NCBI RefSeq assembly: GCF_902364025.1 | Contig: NZ_CABJCG010000008.1 | Span: forward strand, 1 to 64,000 | Origin: Enterocloster lavalensis | Lineage (GTDB): Bacteria; Bacillota; Clostridia; Lachnospirales; Lachnospiraceae | Reading direction: 5' to 3' | Length of the DNA: 64,000 nt | Part shown: piece by piece, positions 1 to 9,564 of the stretch | Layout: every line of letters begins with the position of its first letter | How positions within the stretch are numbered: the stretch's first letter is position 1 | Program-made: the position numbers and the translations under genes | Notes under the pieces: model-generated | Databases searched by the model: none | What the model was told of the DNA's origin: nothing | The model's input: only the letters and a program-made list of their open reading frames with translations

Positions 1-50
1 TTCCGGACTTTCACCGGTTAGAAACGTGCGCCGCCGGGCGCACATTAAAA

Positions 51-96
51 ATAAGCCGGGCCATACGCGATTCTGAACGTGTGGCCACGGCTTATG
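51..96. other. Long imperfect stem-loop
   Basis: The arms around TAAGCC-GGCCATACG and CGTGTGGCC-GGCTTA pair with a short loop. No clear T-run follows, so this may be a weak terminator or RNA structure of whatever lies to the left of the window. No gene is supported in positions 1-434 apart from this hairpin and the tandem repeat at 263-421. Confidence 0.35.
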
Positions 97-262
97 CGGT
101 GTTATAATGTTGTAAAAGCAACGGAATAGTTGGAATTTATGATGGATAGGTGATAGAGGGAACGTCGGCGGTTTTGCGGTTGGTACGTGCCATTTTTCTC
201 GCAATCGATCCCGATACTAGCTTTGGCCTCCGGCGCAGCTCCTATTGTGGTTGTATGCTGTA

Positions 263-421
263 TGGCGGCTGTGCTCCCGTATGGAGGCTGCACCCCAGTA
301 TGGCGACTGCATCCCCAGTATGGCGGTTGCACCCCAGTATGGCGGCTGCATCCCCAGTATAGCGGCTGCACCCCAGTATGGCGGCTGCACCTCCGTATGG
401 CGGCCGCCTCCCTGTATTGTG
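263..421. repeat. Tandem repeat, 8 copies of a 19/20-bp unit
   Basis: Eight head-to-tail units of the form TGGCGGCTGCACCCCAGTA are seen, alternating between 19 and 20 bp and diverging at a few positions. The array begins right after the stop codon of the leftward glycosidase gene. The alternating unit length shifts the reading frame between copies, so the array is unlikely to encode a repeat protein. Confidence 0.85.
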
Positions 422-434
422 CCCGCCCTCCCGT

Positions 435-1871
435 CTACTCCGCCCCCTCCCAAAGCCGATGCTCCGCCATTTCCACATCGCCTCTCAAGGCCCAAAGCTT
501 CACGTTCCGCATTCTTAGCTTCAGGCTGACCTTCTCACCGGACAGCTGCTCCATACCTCCGGCGAACCGAATCGACCACCAGCCGTCGGCCTTCTGCTCC
601 ACCCGGCTATCGCTGTAGGAGAAGCCGTCGAAGGGCTGGCTGTTCCAGAAAGGCGACAGCTCCGCTTCCAGCTTATACTCGCCGCCGTGCTCCACCACGT
701 CGGCCAGAATCTCCAGGTTTCCGCCCGACACCCGCAGGCGGCAGGTGGCAATCACGCTGTCCCGCTCCGGCTGCCTTGGGGTCAGAGCCGCAAATTTATC
801 CGGCTTCCACTCCGCCCGCCCCAGGGAGCCGTCCCGCCAGTTGGTGTGGCGGCCGTTGCTTCCCATGTAATAGACCCACATTTTACCGTCCGGCGACATC
901 ACCGGCGGGGAGGCGTAGATGCAGCCGCAGTCAAAGTCCCCATCCGGGTAAGCGCCTGCGCCGCGCTCAATCAAATGCTGTCCCGCCGCCACGAAATCGA
1001 ATTTGGCCGGGTCCGCGGCCCAGGCCAGCTCCAGGTCCACACAGTCAAAATCCTCCGCCAGCCGGTCGCCCTCGTGGATCATGGACGCCAGCCCTAAGTA
1101 CAGGTTCCCCCAGCGGAAGGCGGGCATGGCGTAAATCTGATTCTCAAACCCATTTCCCCGAAGCGTTTCCTGTGGCTCGCTCCAGTGAAGGAAGTCCTTG
1201 CAGCGGCTGAGGGTGGTGATGCGGATACCGTCTTTCCAAATTCTGGATAAAAGCGCGTAGCAGTTCTGTTCCTCGTCCCAGAAGGGCAGATTGTGGCTGT
1301 CCGCAGGGGGATTGTACTCCGGCCAGGAGATGGGATCGCACCAGTCCAGACCGTCGGAGGAAAAGGATACCGCCATGTATGCCTGCGTTCCGGGCTGATC
1401 CATCTTGGTCACCATCTTGTAACGCCTGGATTTGTCCGGGTCCCGCTCGTCGATCATCACGCCGGTTCCGTGGGCGTAGGCGAAAATGAGATTGTTCTCA
1501 GTGCTTCCATGCCACTGCACCCGGCCCAGGGACGGCTTCTCCCAGTGGATTCCGTCCCGGCTCTGGGCGTAGGCCAGCCCGGGGGCCCGGTCGGGCCTGG
1601 GAATGTAGTCCCGCCTGCCCCGCTCCTGAAGGTCCGCCAGGCGGCTGTCCTCGTCCTCGATGAACAGAGTGTAATAGCAGCGGTAAATACGGGCCTCTTC
1701 ATCGTAGAGCACGTTGGGATACCCGTTGTCGATGCGCACCTCCCAGGGCTGGTCCTGGGTGAACAGCGGATTGTGGGCCGCGTCCTTTACCGGGCGAGCC
1801 ACCTCCATGCGGATATTTTCCATCGCCTGGGGGCTCAACAGACGCCGGTCCAGCATCAAATATTTTTCCAT
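435..1871 (-). CDS. Beta-propeller glycosidase-like protein (GH32/GH43-like fold), last gene of the sialic acid operon
   Basis: A 478-aa cytoplasmic protein with no signal peptide. Recurrent blade-like motifs are visible, such as YRCYYT near residue 65, YAQSRDGIHW near 110 and SFSSDGLDW near 170, typical of five-bladed propeller glycosidases (GH32/43/68 type). A C-terminal beta-sandwich-like part follows from about residue 370. A GGGAG ribosome site precedes the ATG. It lies about 110 bp after nanA on the same strand, so an intracellular role on a sialylated or modified sugar is likely. The exact family and substrate are not recognised. Confidence 0.6.
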   Translation of the reverse strand: MEKYLMLDRRLLSPQAMENIRMEVARPVKDAAHNPLFTQDQPWEVRIDNGYPNVLYDEEARIYRCYYTLFIEDEDSRLADLQERGRRDYIPRPDRAPGLAYAQSRDGIHWEKPSLGRVQWHGSTENNLIFAYAHGTGVMIDERDPDKSRRYKMVTKMDQPGTQAYMAVSFSSDGLDWCDPISWPEYNPPADSHNLPFWDEEQNCYALLSRIWKDGIRITTLSRCKDFLHWSEPQETLRGNGFENQIYAMPAFRWGNLYLGLASMIHEGDRLAEDFDCVDLELAWAADPAKFDFVAAGQHLIERGAGAYPDGDFDCGCIYASPPVMSPDGKMWVYYMGSNGRHTNWRDGSLGRAEWKPDKFAALTPRQPERDSVIATCRLRVSGGNLEILADVVEHGGEYKLEAELSPFWNSQPFDGFSYSDSRVEQKADGWWSIRFAGGMEQLSGEKVSLKLRMRNVKLWALRGDVEMAEHRLWEGAE

Positions 1872-1982
1872 GTCGTTTTTCTCCCGTCAGATTGTAGTGC
1901 AAATGTATTGGTGCGGACAAACGTTCCGGGCGGAGGGCGTGCGCCCTCCGCCCGGTCACCGGCTGTCTCACCGTTCTCTCAA

Positions 1983-2900
1983 TCAGCAGTATTTCTCAAC
2001 CGCAGCCGCGATCATGTCCGCGCACTCCTTCACGCAGGGCATATCGCTCTGTGCCAGACCGGGCATGGGTTTTCTCACGCTGCCCAGGTCCAGGCCCTCG
2101 CGAATCTTCAAAATCTCCTTCATCACCGCGTACAGGTTGCCCTTGCAGGTGCACATCTTGTAGATGATTGCGTCCGCGGCGTACTGAATCTCGCGGGCGG
2201 CGGGGATATCCCCGGATTTTACCAGCTCAAAGATCTTTAAATACAGCTCCGGCATCACCGCGTAGGTTCCGCCGATTCCGCCGTCCGCGCCCATGGCCAG
2301 GCCGCTGACCAGCTGCTCGTCGGGTCCGTTGAACACCACGAAGCCCTCGCCGCCGTCCATTTTGAACATCTGGATGTCCTGGACCGGCATGGAGCTGTTC
2401 TTCACCGCCACGACCCTGGGATTTTTTAACATCTCGTGGAACAGCGGCATGGTCAGGGCCACCCCGGCCAGCTGGGGAATGTTGTAGATCACAAAGTCCG
2501 TGTTCGGAGCCGCGGAGGAGATATCATTCCAATACTGGGCGATGGCGTACTCCGGGAGATGGAAATAAATAGGAGGAATCGCCGCGATGGCGTCCACGCC
2601 CAGGCTCTCCGCGTGGGCCGCCAGTTCCATGCTGTCCGCGGTGTTATTGCAGGCCACATGGGCGATCACCGTGAGACGTCCCTCAGCGGCCTTCATCACG
2701 TGCTCCAGCACCAGCTTGCGCTCCGCCACGCCCTGATAAATGCACTCGCCCGAGGAGCCGCCCACATAAACGCCCTTCACGCCTTTTTCAATCAGGAACC
2801 GGGTCAGCTTCTCAACGCCCTCGGGGCTGATATCGCCTTTTTCATCGTAACACGCGTAAAACGCAGGAATCACACCTTGATATTTTGTTATGTCTCTCAT
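1983..2900 (-). CDS. nanA: N-acetylneuraminate lyase (DHDPS/NAL superfamily aldolase)
   Basis: A class I aldolase of about 305 aa that splits N-acetylneuraminate into ManNAc and pyruvate. The sequence shows the superfamily GGSSGE motif near residue 47, YNIPQLAGV with the catalytic Tyr, and VAVKNSS with the Schiff-base Lys. Start 2900 is chosen because GGAGG lies about 8 bases upstream; an in-frame start at 2948 has no such site. nanE, a ROK kinase and a NanQ-like gene nearby favour NanA over dihydrodipicolinate synthase. Family membership is firm and the substrate is inferred from context. Confidence 0.85.
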   Translation of the reverse strand: MRDITKYQGVIPAFYACYDEKGDISPEGVEKLTRFLIEKGVKGVYVGGSSGECIYQGVAERKLVLEHVMKAAEGRLTVIAHVACNNTADSMELAAHAESLGVDAIAAIPPIYFHLPEYAIAQYWNDISSAAPNTDFVIYNIPQLAGVALTMPLFHEMLKNPRVVAVKNSSMPVQDIQMFKMDGGEGFVVFNGPDEQLVSGLAMGADGGIGGTYAVMPELYLKIFELVKSGDIPAAREIQYAADAIIYKMCTCKGNLYAVMKEILKIREGLDLGSVRKPMPGLAQSDMPCVKECADMIAAAVEKYC

Positions 2901-3079
2901 GATTTTGCCTCCATTGTGGGGTCCAAACTGCGCCTGAATCCCAGTCATATTCTATGTTAATAAATTTTATGGGGTGTGGGGCGGCGTTCTACCACCGGGC
3001 CCGAGCCTGCCAGCGAGTCAGAGGCCTACCTCTGGGCCAGCGCCCCACCTCCGGGCATCCGCCCCCTCACATTTCCCTC

Positions 3080-3529
3080 TCAAACCCGAACCTTCACCAC
3101 CGCTTTTTCCACCTTCACCGCGCCGCCGTTCTCGATTTTCACCATATGGGCGTCCTCTGGGAACACGATCAGCACCTTGCCCGGCTCCATGGGGATTTTC
3201 GCCTCAACCGGGCCGCGGCACTCGATGTTGTCGGCCTCGCGGTCCACCTTCGTCACAGTCAGCCTCTCTATGGGCGTCACGCCGATGTACTCCCGGCCCT
3301 CGCCCAATAAATGAATATCCGCGTAAACCTCGTGGGCCTCAAAAGCGGCCTCCTCCTGAGGCATGGTCGTATAGTGAAAACGGTTCACAAACACGTCCTC
3401 CCCGTCCACCTCGTTGCGCCCCGGAACCAGCAGCTCCAGTCCATTTTCCAGCAGATAACCGATGGCAGTGTCCAGCTGGGGGCAAATCCCCCTGTAGCGG
3501 TCCAAATGTTCCATATCCGTGTAAATCAC
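3080..3529 (-). CDS. nanQ: YhcH/YjgK/YiaL family sugar anomerase (NanQ-like)
   Basis: A 149-aa cupin-like protein starting MIYTDMEHLDRY, with HEVYADIHLLGEGREYIG in the middle and FPEDAHM near the C-terminus, as in the YhcH family. E. coli NanQ speeds the anomer exchange of sialic acid. The GTG at 3529 is chosen: it overlaps the oppF stop as GTGA, restores the usual MIY N-terminus, and has GGAGG 10 bases upstream. It sits between the transporter genes and nanA in one operon. Confidence 0.8.
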   Translation of the reverse strand: MIYTDMEHLDRYRGICPQLDTAIGYLLENGLELLVPGRNEVDGEDVFVNRFHYTTMPQEEAAFEAHEVYADIHLLGEGREYIGVTPIERLTVTKVDREADNIECRGPVEAKIPMEPGKVLIVFPEDAHMVKIENGGAVKVEKAVVKVRV

Positions 3530-4536
3530 GCCTTCACCGCCTCCTCGTCGTACAGATGGCAGGCCACCATGTGGCCCTCCGCCCCGTGGTGCACCATGTT
3601 CGGCGCCTGGGTCTTGCAAATCTCCATACACTTGGGGCAGCGGTTGTGGAAGGGGCAGCCGTCCGGCTTGTGAATCGGGCTGGGCACTTCGCCTTCCAGC
3701 ACCTGGCGCTTCTTCTTAGTGTGGATGTCGGCCACCGGGATGGCCGAGAGCAGGGCCTTGGTGTAGGGGTGCAGCGGCTCATCGTACAGTGCCCGGGAAT
3801 CCGCCACCTCCACGATGCGGCCCAGGTACATGACCATGATCCGGTCGGACATGTACTGCACCACGGATAGGTCGTGGGCGATGAACAAATAGGTCAGGTT
3901 CATTTCCTTCTGAATCTCTTTCATCAGGTTCAGCACCTGGGCCTGGATGGAAACGTCCAAGGCGGACACCGGCTCGTCACAGATCAGCACCTCGGGCATG
4001 ACCTCCAGGGCCCGGGCGATACACAGGCGCTGGCGCTGGCCGCCGGAGAACTCGTGGGGATAGCGCATCAAATAGTCGGGCTGGATGTTGACCATTTTAA
4101 GCACCTTGCGCATCACTTCCTCCCGCTCCTCTAAGGTGTCGATGCCGTGAACCTTTAAGGGTTCCTCAAAGGAGGAATAAATCTTCTTCTGGGGATTTAA
4201 GGCGGAGTAGGGGTCCTGGAATACCATCTGGACCTTGCGGCGGAACTGGAACATCTCGTCCTTGTTGAACTTGGTGACGTCCTTGAACTCCCCGCCGAAG
4301 TTGAACATCACCCGGCCGCCCGTGGGCCGCTCCAGCATCATGGCGGTCTTGCCGAAGGTGGACTTGCCGCAGCCGGATTCGCCCACGATTCCCAGAGTCT
4401 CGCCCTTGTAGACCTCCAGGCTCACATCGTCCACCGCCTTCACATGGCCCACCACCTTTTTGAACATTCCCTTGGTGATGGGGAACCATGTCTGTAAGTT
4501 TTCGATCTTGAAAATGACTTCTCTGTTATCCTTCAT
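3526..4536 (-). CDS. oppF: Oligopeptide-type ABC transporter ATP-binding protein (OppF/DppF family)
   Basis: A 336-aa ATPase with Walker A GESGCGKS near residue 52, ABC signature FSGGQRQRL, Walker B VLICDEP, and the C-terminal Cys-containing CPFHNRCPKC segment typical of OppD/F proteins, which often bind an Fe-S cluster. It starts directly after the oppD stop and its own stop overlaps the next gene. It should energise uptake with OppD. Being in a nan operon, the likely cargo is sialic acid or a sialylated glycan or peptide, not a general oligopeptide; this is inference. Confidence 0.88.
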   Translation of the reverse strand: MKDNREVIFKIENLQTWFPITKGMFKKVVGHVKAVDDVSLEVYKGETLGIVGESGCGKSTFGKTAMMLERPTGGRVMFNFGGEFKDVTKFNKDEMFQFRRKVQMVFQDPYSALNPQKKIYSSFEEPLKVHGIDTLEEREEVMRKVLKMVNIQPDYLMRYPHEFSGGQRQRLCIARALEVMPEVLICDEPVSALDVSIQAQVLNLMKEIQKEMNLTYLFIAHDLSVVQYMSDRIMVMYLGRIVEVADSRALYDEPLHPYTKALLSAIPVADIHTKKKRQVLEGEVPSPIHKPDGCPFHNRCPKCMEICKTQAPNMVHHGAEGHMVACHLYDEEAVKA

Positions 4537-5565
4537 CTATTCCACCTCCGGGCAGGAACTATACTTCAGGCAGCGCACATGATGGCCGGGCCCCACCTCG
4601 TAGCAGGGGATTTCACCTCTGCGGCAGAGCTCGATGCATTCGGGACAGCGGTCGGCGAACTCGCAGCCGCCCTTTAAATCCGCCGGGTTGGGGGTGGCGC
4701 CGGGGATAGTCTCTAACTTCTGGCCGTCGGCCAGTCCCAGCACGGGCACGCTGCGCAGCAGCGCTCTGGTGTAGGGGTGGCTGGTGCGGTCGAACACGTC
4801 CTCCAGGCTTCCAAATTCCACCACCCGGCCCATGTACATGACGCAGACCTCGTCCGCCATCTCCGCCACCAGGCCCATGTTGTGGGTGATGAGGATAATG
4901 GACTTGCCGTCGTTGACCTGGAGATCCTTTAACAGCTCCATGATCTGGGCCTGGATGGTCACGTCCAACGCCGTGGTGGGCTCGTCGCAGATGATCAGCT
5001 CAGGGTTGCAGATCATGGCGATGGCGATGACCACGCGCTGCTTCATGCCGCCGGAAAACTGGTGGGGGTAGCAGTCGATGCGCTCCTCCGGGTCCGGGAT
5101 TCCCAGCTTCTTAAACATTTCCAGCACCTTTTCCCGGGCTTCCTTTTTGGTCATGCCCTTGTTGTGCTGCAGCAGTCCCTCCGCCACCTGGTCGCCCACT
5201 TTGTAAACCGGGTTTAAGCTGCTCATGGGGTCCTGGAACACCATGGCCATGTCCGGGCCGCGCAGGGCGCGCATATCCGGGCCGTTGGGGTCCTTGACGC
5301 TCTCCAAGTGGTACTCCTTCACCTGGCCGTTTTTCAGGGCGTTGTACTGGATGTTCTCAGCGTCCACAATGGCGTTTTTGCCCAGAAACCGCATGATGGA
5401 GTTCATGGTCACGCTCTTGCCGCAGCCGGACTCGCCCACCACGGCCAGGGTCTTGCCCCGCTTCACCTGGAAGGAGACGTCCTTGACGATGCGCACTTTC
5501 TTGCGGTCGGACACAAATGTGGTATTTAACTTCTTAACGTCTAATATAATCTCTCTGTTATCCAT
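4537..5565 (-). CDS. oppD: Oligopeptide-type ABC transporter ATP-binding protein (OppD/DppD family)
   Basis: A 342-aa ATPase with Walker A GESGCGKS near residue 44, signature FSGGMKQRV, Walker B LIICDEPTTALD and a C-terminal CEFADRCPECIELC segment. It pairs with OppF as the heterodimeric motor of the importer. Spacing to oppC is 12 bp and it abuts oppF, so the genes are translationally coupled. Confidence 0.88.
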   Translation of the reverse strand: MDNREIILDVKKLNTTFVSDRKKVRIVKDVSFQVKRGKTLAVVGESGCGKSVTMNSIMRFLGKNAIVDAENIQYNALKNGQVKEYHLESVKDPNGPDMRALRGPDMAMVFQDPMSSLNPVYKVGDQVAEGLLQHNKGMTKKEAREKVLEMFKKLGIPDPEERIDCYPHQFSGGMKQRVVIAIAMICNPELIICDEPTTALDVTIQAQIMELLKDLQVNDGKSIILITHNMGLVAEMADEVCVMYMGRVVEFGSLEDVFDRTSHPYTRALLRSVPVLGLADGQKLETIPGATPNPADLKGGCEFADRCPECIELCRRGEIPCYEVGPGHHVRCLKYSSCPEVE

Positions 5566-5577
5566 GCCATCTCCTCC

Positions 5578-6471
5578 TTACTGCTGCTTCGCGTCCAGCA
5601 CATCCCGCAGGCCGTCGCCCAGGAAGTTGATGGCCAGCACGAACAGGCTGATTGCAAGTCCGGGGAACAGCCAGATCCACCACTGGTTGGTCACCACGGA
5701 AACGGACTTGGCGGCGTTTAAAATGTTGCCCCAGGTGGGGGTGCTGTCCGCCACGCCCAGACCGATGAAGGACAGGGCCGCTTCCTGCAAAATGAAGAAC
5801 GCCACGTTGGTTGTGGTGGAAACGATGATGGGGCTCATGACGTTGGGCAGAATCTGCTTGAACATGATGTTGTTCTTGCTCATTCCGAAGGCCTCGCAGA
5901 CCTTGACGTAGGTCTCGCCTTTGATGCTCATGAACTCGTTGCGCACCATACGGAAGGTAGTCATCCAGCCGGTGAACACGAAGATGAACAGCAGGTTCCC
6001 AAGGCCCCGCTTGTTGACGATGGCCACCAACATCATGACCAGCACCAGCTGGGGAAACGCCTGGAAAATCTCGGAGATACGGATCAGCGCCGTGTCCATT
6101 TTCCCACCGAAATATCCGGCGACGGCGCCTAAAATCGCGCCGATCACGGAGCTCATCACCGCGCAGAACACGCCGATTAAGATGGAATAGCAGCCGCCCA
6201 CCAGCACTCTGGCGAACAGGTCCCGGCCGATGGTGTCCGTGCCGAAGAGATTGGTCCCGCTGGGCGGTTTTTTCATGTTGGGAAGCATGGGGGTGTTGTA
6301 GTCCACGCCCATGATAAAGCCCACGATGCAGGCGATGGTGATCAGTACCACCACGATCAGGCCGAACAGGGCCAGCTTATTGTTCATGAACTTGCGCACG
6401 TTGCGCTTGAACATGGAGGAGGCTTCATTTTTATTCTGATCCTTGATACTCGCAGTTGTTGGATTGCTCAT
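5578..6471 (-). CDS. oppC: ABC transporter permease (OppC/DppC family)
   Basis: A 297-aa inner-membrane permease with an N-terminal OppC-type cytosolic lead, a first membrane segment near residues 30-53, a periplasm-facing loop with the family motif GTDTIGRDLFARVL, and four to five further hydrophobic segments. The EAFGMSKNNIMFKQILPN EAA loop for ATPase contact is present. It pairs with OppB. Confidence 0.87.
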   Translation of the reverse strand: MSNPTTASIKDQNKNEASSMFKRNVRKFMNNKLALFGLIVVVLITIACIVGFIMGVDYNTPMLPNMKKPPSGTNLFGTDTIGRDLFARVLVGGCYSILIGVFCAVMSSVIGAILGAVAGYFGGKMDTALIRISEIFQAFPQLVLVMMLVAIVNKRGLGNLLFIFVFTGWMTTFRMVRNEFMSIKGETYVKVCEAFGMSKNNIMFKQILPNVMSPIIVSTTTNVAFFILQEAALSFIGLGVADSTPTWGNILNAAKSVSVVTNQWWIWLFPGLAISLFVLAINFLGDGLRDVLDAKQQ

Positions 6472-6490
6472 TTATTTACTCCTCCTCTCA

Positions 6491-7450
6491 TCACTCGCCG
6501 AGACGCACTCTGGGGTCTAACAGGGCGTTGAATACGTCCACCATAAAGGAACAGATCAGCATGGCCGCCGCGATGATCAGGGTGGTGACCAGCACGATGG
6601 GATAGTCGCCGGACACGATGGCGTTTGTCATGGTCAGACCGATTCCGGGATAGGAAAATACGCTCTCAATGACCACGGAGCCGCCCACCAGCATGGGAAT
6701 ACGGAACACCAGGATGACCAGAACCGGCTTCATGGCGTTGCGGAAGCCGTGCTTTAAGTATACCTTCCACTCCGGGATTCCCTTGGAACGGGCCGTTTTG
6801 ATGTAGTCGCTGTTCAGCACGTCCAGCATGGTGTTGCGGGCGTAGCGCATGAGCACGGCCACCATGCCGATGGTCAGGGTCAGCACCGGGAGGAACAGGT
6901 GTTGAAAGGCGTCCACAAAGGCATTGGTCGCGTCGGGGCTGACGCGGTTGCCGGAGGGGAAAATCCCCAGCTTGATGGCGAAAATCTGAATCAGGATGAT
7001 TCCCACTAAGAACTGGGGAACCGCCTGGCCGAGCACCGCCAGCACACGGCCAACGTAGTCGATCACGCCATTCTGGCGCACCGCGGAAATGATGCCGATC
7101 CCGATGCCGATGATGGCGGAGAGGACCAGAGAGTATCCGGCCAGCTCAAAGGTGTAGGGCAGGCGGACGCTGATGATGGAGGCGATGGAGGAACCGTCGA
7201 AGGAATATCCCAGGTCGCCCCGCAGCACGCCGCCCAGCCAGCGGAAATACTGGATAATCAGCGGGTCGTTCAGGCCCAGGGACTGGCGCAGGGCCTCCAC
7301 GTTCTCCTTGTTGGCCGAGAGCATTTCCGGGCTGACCATGAAGTTGATGGGGTCAATCCCGGTGAGCTGCAGTCCGAAGTACACAATAAAGCTGATCAGC
7401 AGCAGCATGGGAATCATCATGAGCAGCTTTTTGGCAATAAATTTCAGCAT
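6491..7450 (-). CDS. oppB: ABC transporter permease (OppB/DppB family)
   Basis: A 319-aa inner-membrane permease of OppB type. An N-terminal membrane helix (residues 9-30) is followed by LGLNDPLIIQYFRWLGGVLRGDLGYS-like family sequence and an EAA-loop region (TARSKGIPEWKVYLKHG). Six membrane segments are evident. It is separated from oppA by a terminator-like hairpin, a common arrangement that yields more binding protein than permease. Confidence 0.87.
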   Translation of the reverse strand: MLKFIAKKLLMMIPMLLLISFIVYFGLQLTGIDPINFMVSPEMLSANKENVEALRQSLGLNDPLIIQYFRWLGGVLRGDLGYSFDGSSIASIISVRLPYTFELAGYSLVLSAIIGIGIGIISAVRQNGVIDYVGRVLAVLGQAVPQFLVGIILIQIFAIKLGIFPSGNRVSPDATNAFVDAFQHLFLPVLTLTIGMVAVLMRYARNTMLDVLNSDYIKTARSKGIPEWKVYLKHGFRNAMKPVLVILVFRIPMLVGGSVVIESVFSYPGIGLTMTNAIVSGDYPIVLVTTLIIAAAMLICSFMVDVFNALLDPRVRLGE

Positions 7451-7500
7451 TTTATCACTCCAATCTTACCTGAAGGCAGGCGGCGGCGCTTTTTGCGTGT

Positions 7501-7535
7501 AAAAAGGGAGACAGGAGATAATCTCACTGTCTCCC
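7501..7535 (-). terminator. Intra-operon attenuator/terminator between oppA and oppB
   Basis: Read leftward, GGGAGACAG pairs with CTGTCTCCC and is followed by TTTTT. It lies between the oppA stop (7583) and the oppB start (7450). It probably limits read-through from the binding-protein gene into the permease genes. Confidence 0.75.
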
Positions 7536-7582
7536 CCTTCGCCGTTTGCGGTGGTTGCCGCCTGAAACTTTATCGTTTCACG

Positions 7583-9217
7583 TTATTTTGCGATCTCCCA
7601 GTTTGCGAAATCAAGATCGCTCATGTACAGCGGGTTACAGAACTGCACGCCCTCGGGCAGAACCACATGGTTGCTGGTGAAGATGTAGGTACCTACGGTG
7701 AATACCGGAACCTTGTACGCCTTCTCCTGCTCCAGATCCTGAAGCTGCTTTAAGATGGCGTTGCGGTCCTCGTCCTTCACGGCCTTGGACAGCTGGGCTA
7801 CCAGATCGTCGAAGGAAGTGTCGCCGCCGAAAATGTTGGCGAACAGGCCGTCGGTGCTCATATACTCGGTGTACCACTCGTCGATGGAGAACGCGCTCTT
7901 GCCCTTGAAGCCCACGTCGTAGGCTCTGGTGGTGAACAGGTCGGTGGTTCCGTCGTTGGACAGGGTGGCTTCCACGGTCAGGCCGGTCTGCTCCAGGTAG
8001 TAAACGACGGTATTGATCAGGTCGATGGTAGTCTGGTCGTTGTTGTAGTAGCAAATCTTCAGCGGGCGGCTCATGTCGTAGCCGCTGGCTGCGATGTCGG
8101 CCTTGGCTTTGTCTGCGTCGAAGGTGTACTCGAAGCCGTTGTAGGCCGGGTTGCTGTTGGGAACGCCGCTGTTTAACACGTTGGCGTTGGGATACAGGGT
8201 GGCCAGGGCCGACCGGTCGATGGCCTCGATGATGGCCTTTCTCACCGCCACGTTCTGCATGGCCGGGTTCTCATTTCCGTCGATTCCCTTCATATTAAAG
8301 ATGAAGTATTTGTAGAACAGCACATCCACCTCGTGGGCGGTGAAGTTGGACATTCCGTTTAACGCTTCCACCAGGTCGGCGGCGTTGCCGAACACGTAGT
8401 CCGTGTTGCCGGACTGGGCGGCGGTCACATAGTCGGATACGAAGTAGCAGATCACCTTCTGAATCTTGGGAGCCGTGCCCTCGTAGTTCTCGTTCAGCTT
8501 CAGGGTGAAGTAGTTGCCTACGTTTAACTCGTCCAGAGCGAACATGCCGGAGGTGACGGGGTTGGTCCAGAACGGATCGGCTTCCATCTTTAACGGGTCC
8601 GCGCTCTCTAAAGAATGCTTGGGCAGGATGGCGAACTGGGCAAGAACGTTGAGCATGGCCGCGTAGGGAGCGGTCAGGGTCAGGGTGATGGTGTTGCCCT
8701 CGGTCTTGATGGAATCAATGTTCTTGAATGCCGCGGTGTAGATGGAGTTGATGGTGGCGGCTTTGAGGCCGGTCTCGATGGACCACTGCACGTCGTCCAC
8801 GGTCAGCGGCTCACCGTCGGACCATTTCAGGCCGTCCTTCAGGGTGATGGTGTAAACCAGGCCGTCGTCGCTGACGGTGTATGTATCAGCCAAATCCGGC
8901 TTCACCTCGGTCAGGGTGCTGTCCGCCAGGAACAGGGCCCGGTACATCAGGTTGGTGGCCATGATACGGTTATACTAGGGTGTGGGGATGCGGTCGTCGG
9001 TGGTGGAACCGTCTCCGGTGGTCACCGCCAGCTTCAGGGTGTCCGCTCCGGCTGCGGGGGCCTCGGCGGTTCCGGTACCTCCGGCGGTCTCTCCGGCCTT
9101 CTCCGTCTGGGCCGGGGCCTGGGTTCCGGATCCCGCGTCTGTTTTGCCGGATCCACATCCTGCAATGGTGGCGGCTGTCAGGGTGGTTGCCAGCAGCAAT
9201 GCTAACATTTTTTTCAT
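7583..9217 (-). pseudogene. oppA: Opp/Dpp-type substrate-binding lipoprotein, interrupted by an in-frame TAG
   Basis: The reading frame spans 545 codons with a lipoprotein signal peptide (MKKMLALLLATTL, lipobox IAGC, Cys near residue 20) and an Ala/Gly/Thr-rich linker. The SBP family 5 domain has YNRIMATNLMYRAL near its start. A TAG at 8975-8977, about codon 81, splits the frame; the flanking residues read DDRIPTP-stop-YNRIM, with no frameshift. One base change from CAG or TGG would explain it. As written the downstream part, open from ATG 8962, lacks a signal peptide. It may be a real nonsense allele, a sequencing error or a suppressed stop. Confidence 0.8.
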
Positions 9218-9282
9218 TTCGCTTCCTCCTTTATTCTGAGAGACTACTCTTGTCTCACTTGCTAATAACAATATACTATTTG

Positions 9283-9297
9283 TGAAAATAATTTTCA
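9283..9297. promoter_or_regulatory. Candidate RpiR operator 1
   Basis: TGAAAATAATTTTCA is a perfect 15-bp palindrome about 65 bp upstream of the oppA start. Near-identical sites lie upstream of rpiR and nanE. The regulator encoded between them is the natural candidate binder. Confidence 0.6.
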
Positions 9298-9437
9298 ATA
9301 TATCATATTCATGAAAATATATTTATTTTTTATGCAAGTTGCACAAATATCTCGTTTTCTTTTTGTCAAACCAAGCATTTTCAGGGGTCTTAGCATCATT
9401 TTAGCGTGGTCTTTATGTCCGAACAGGCTGTTTTATT

Positions 9438-9452
9438 TGAAAATAATTTTCT
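9438..9452. promoter_or_regulatory. Candidate RpiR operator 2
   Basis: TGAAAATAATTTTCT matches operator 1 at 14 of 15 positions. It lies about 110 bp upstream of the rpiR start, consistent with autoregulation. Confidence 0.55.
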
Positions 9453-9564
9453 ATTTTTATAAATATTGGTTGTTTTCTTTTCAAAAAGAAGATATAATTT
9501 ACTCGTACGGTAAAGCTTACTGATTATTTTCAGGCTCAGGTTATCGACAGGAGGTGCCACAGCT

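Larger units (their letters stand above)
9218..9564. promoter_or_regulatory. Divergent oppA/rpiR promoter region
   Basis: This 347-bp AT-rich intergenic region lies between the divergent oppA and rpiR genes. No ORF of note is seen. It contains the two palindromes listed separately at 9283-9297 and 9438-9452. Confidence 0.6.

Noticed and set aside
263..421. Short regularly spaced repeats as a CRISPR array
   Set aside because: The units are contiguous 19/20-bp tandem copies without unique spacers, and no cas genes are present.
1293..2240. Long rightward frame opposite the glycosidase and nanA genes
   Set aside because: It is a GC-driven antisense frame with no ribosome site or recognisable domain. 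The same applies to other long antisense frames opposite the iorA, histidine kinase and kinase genes.
8975..8977. Pyrrolysine or other programmed recoding at the oppA TAG
   Set aside because: No recoding genes are visible in the window and a binding lipoprotein is not a known Pyl protein; a point mutation or read error is simpler.
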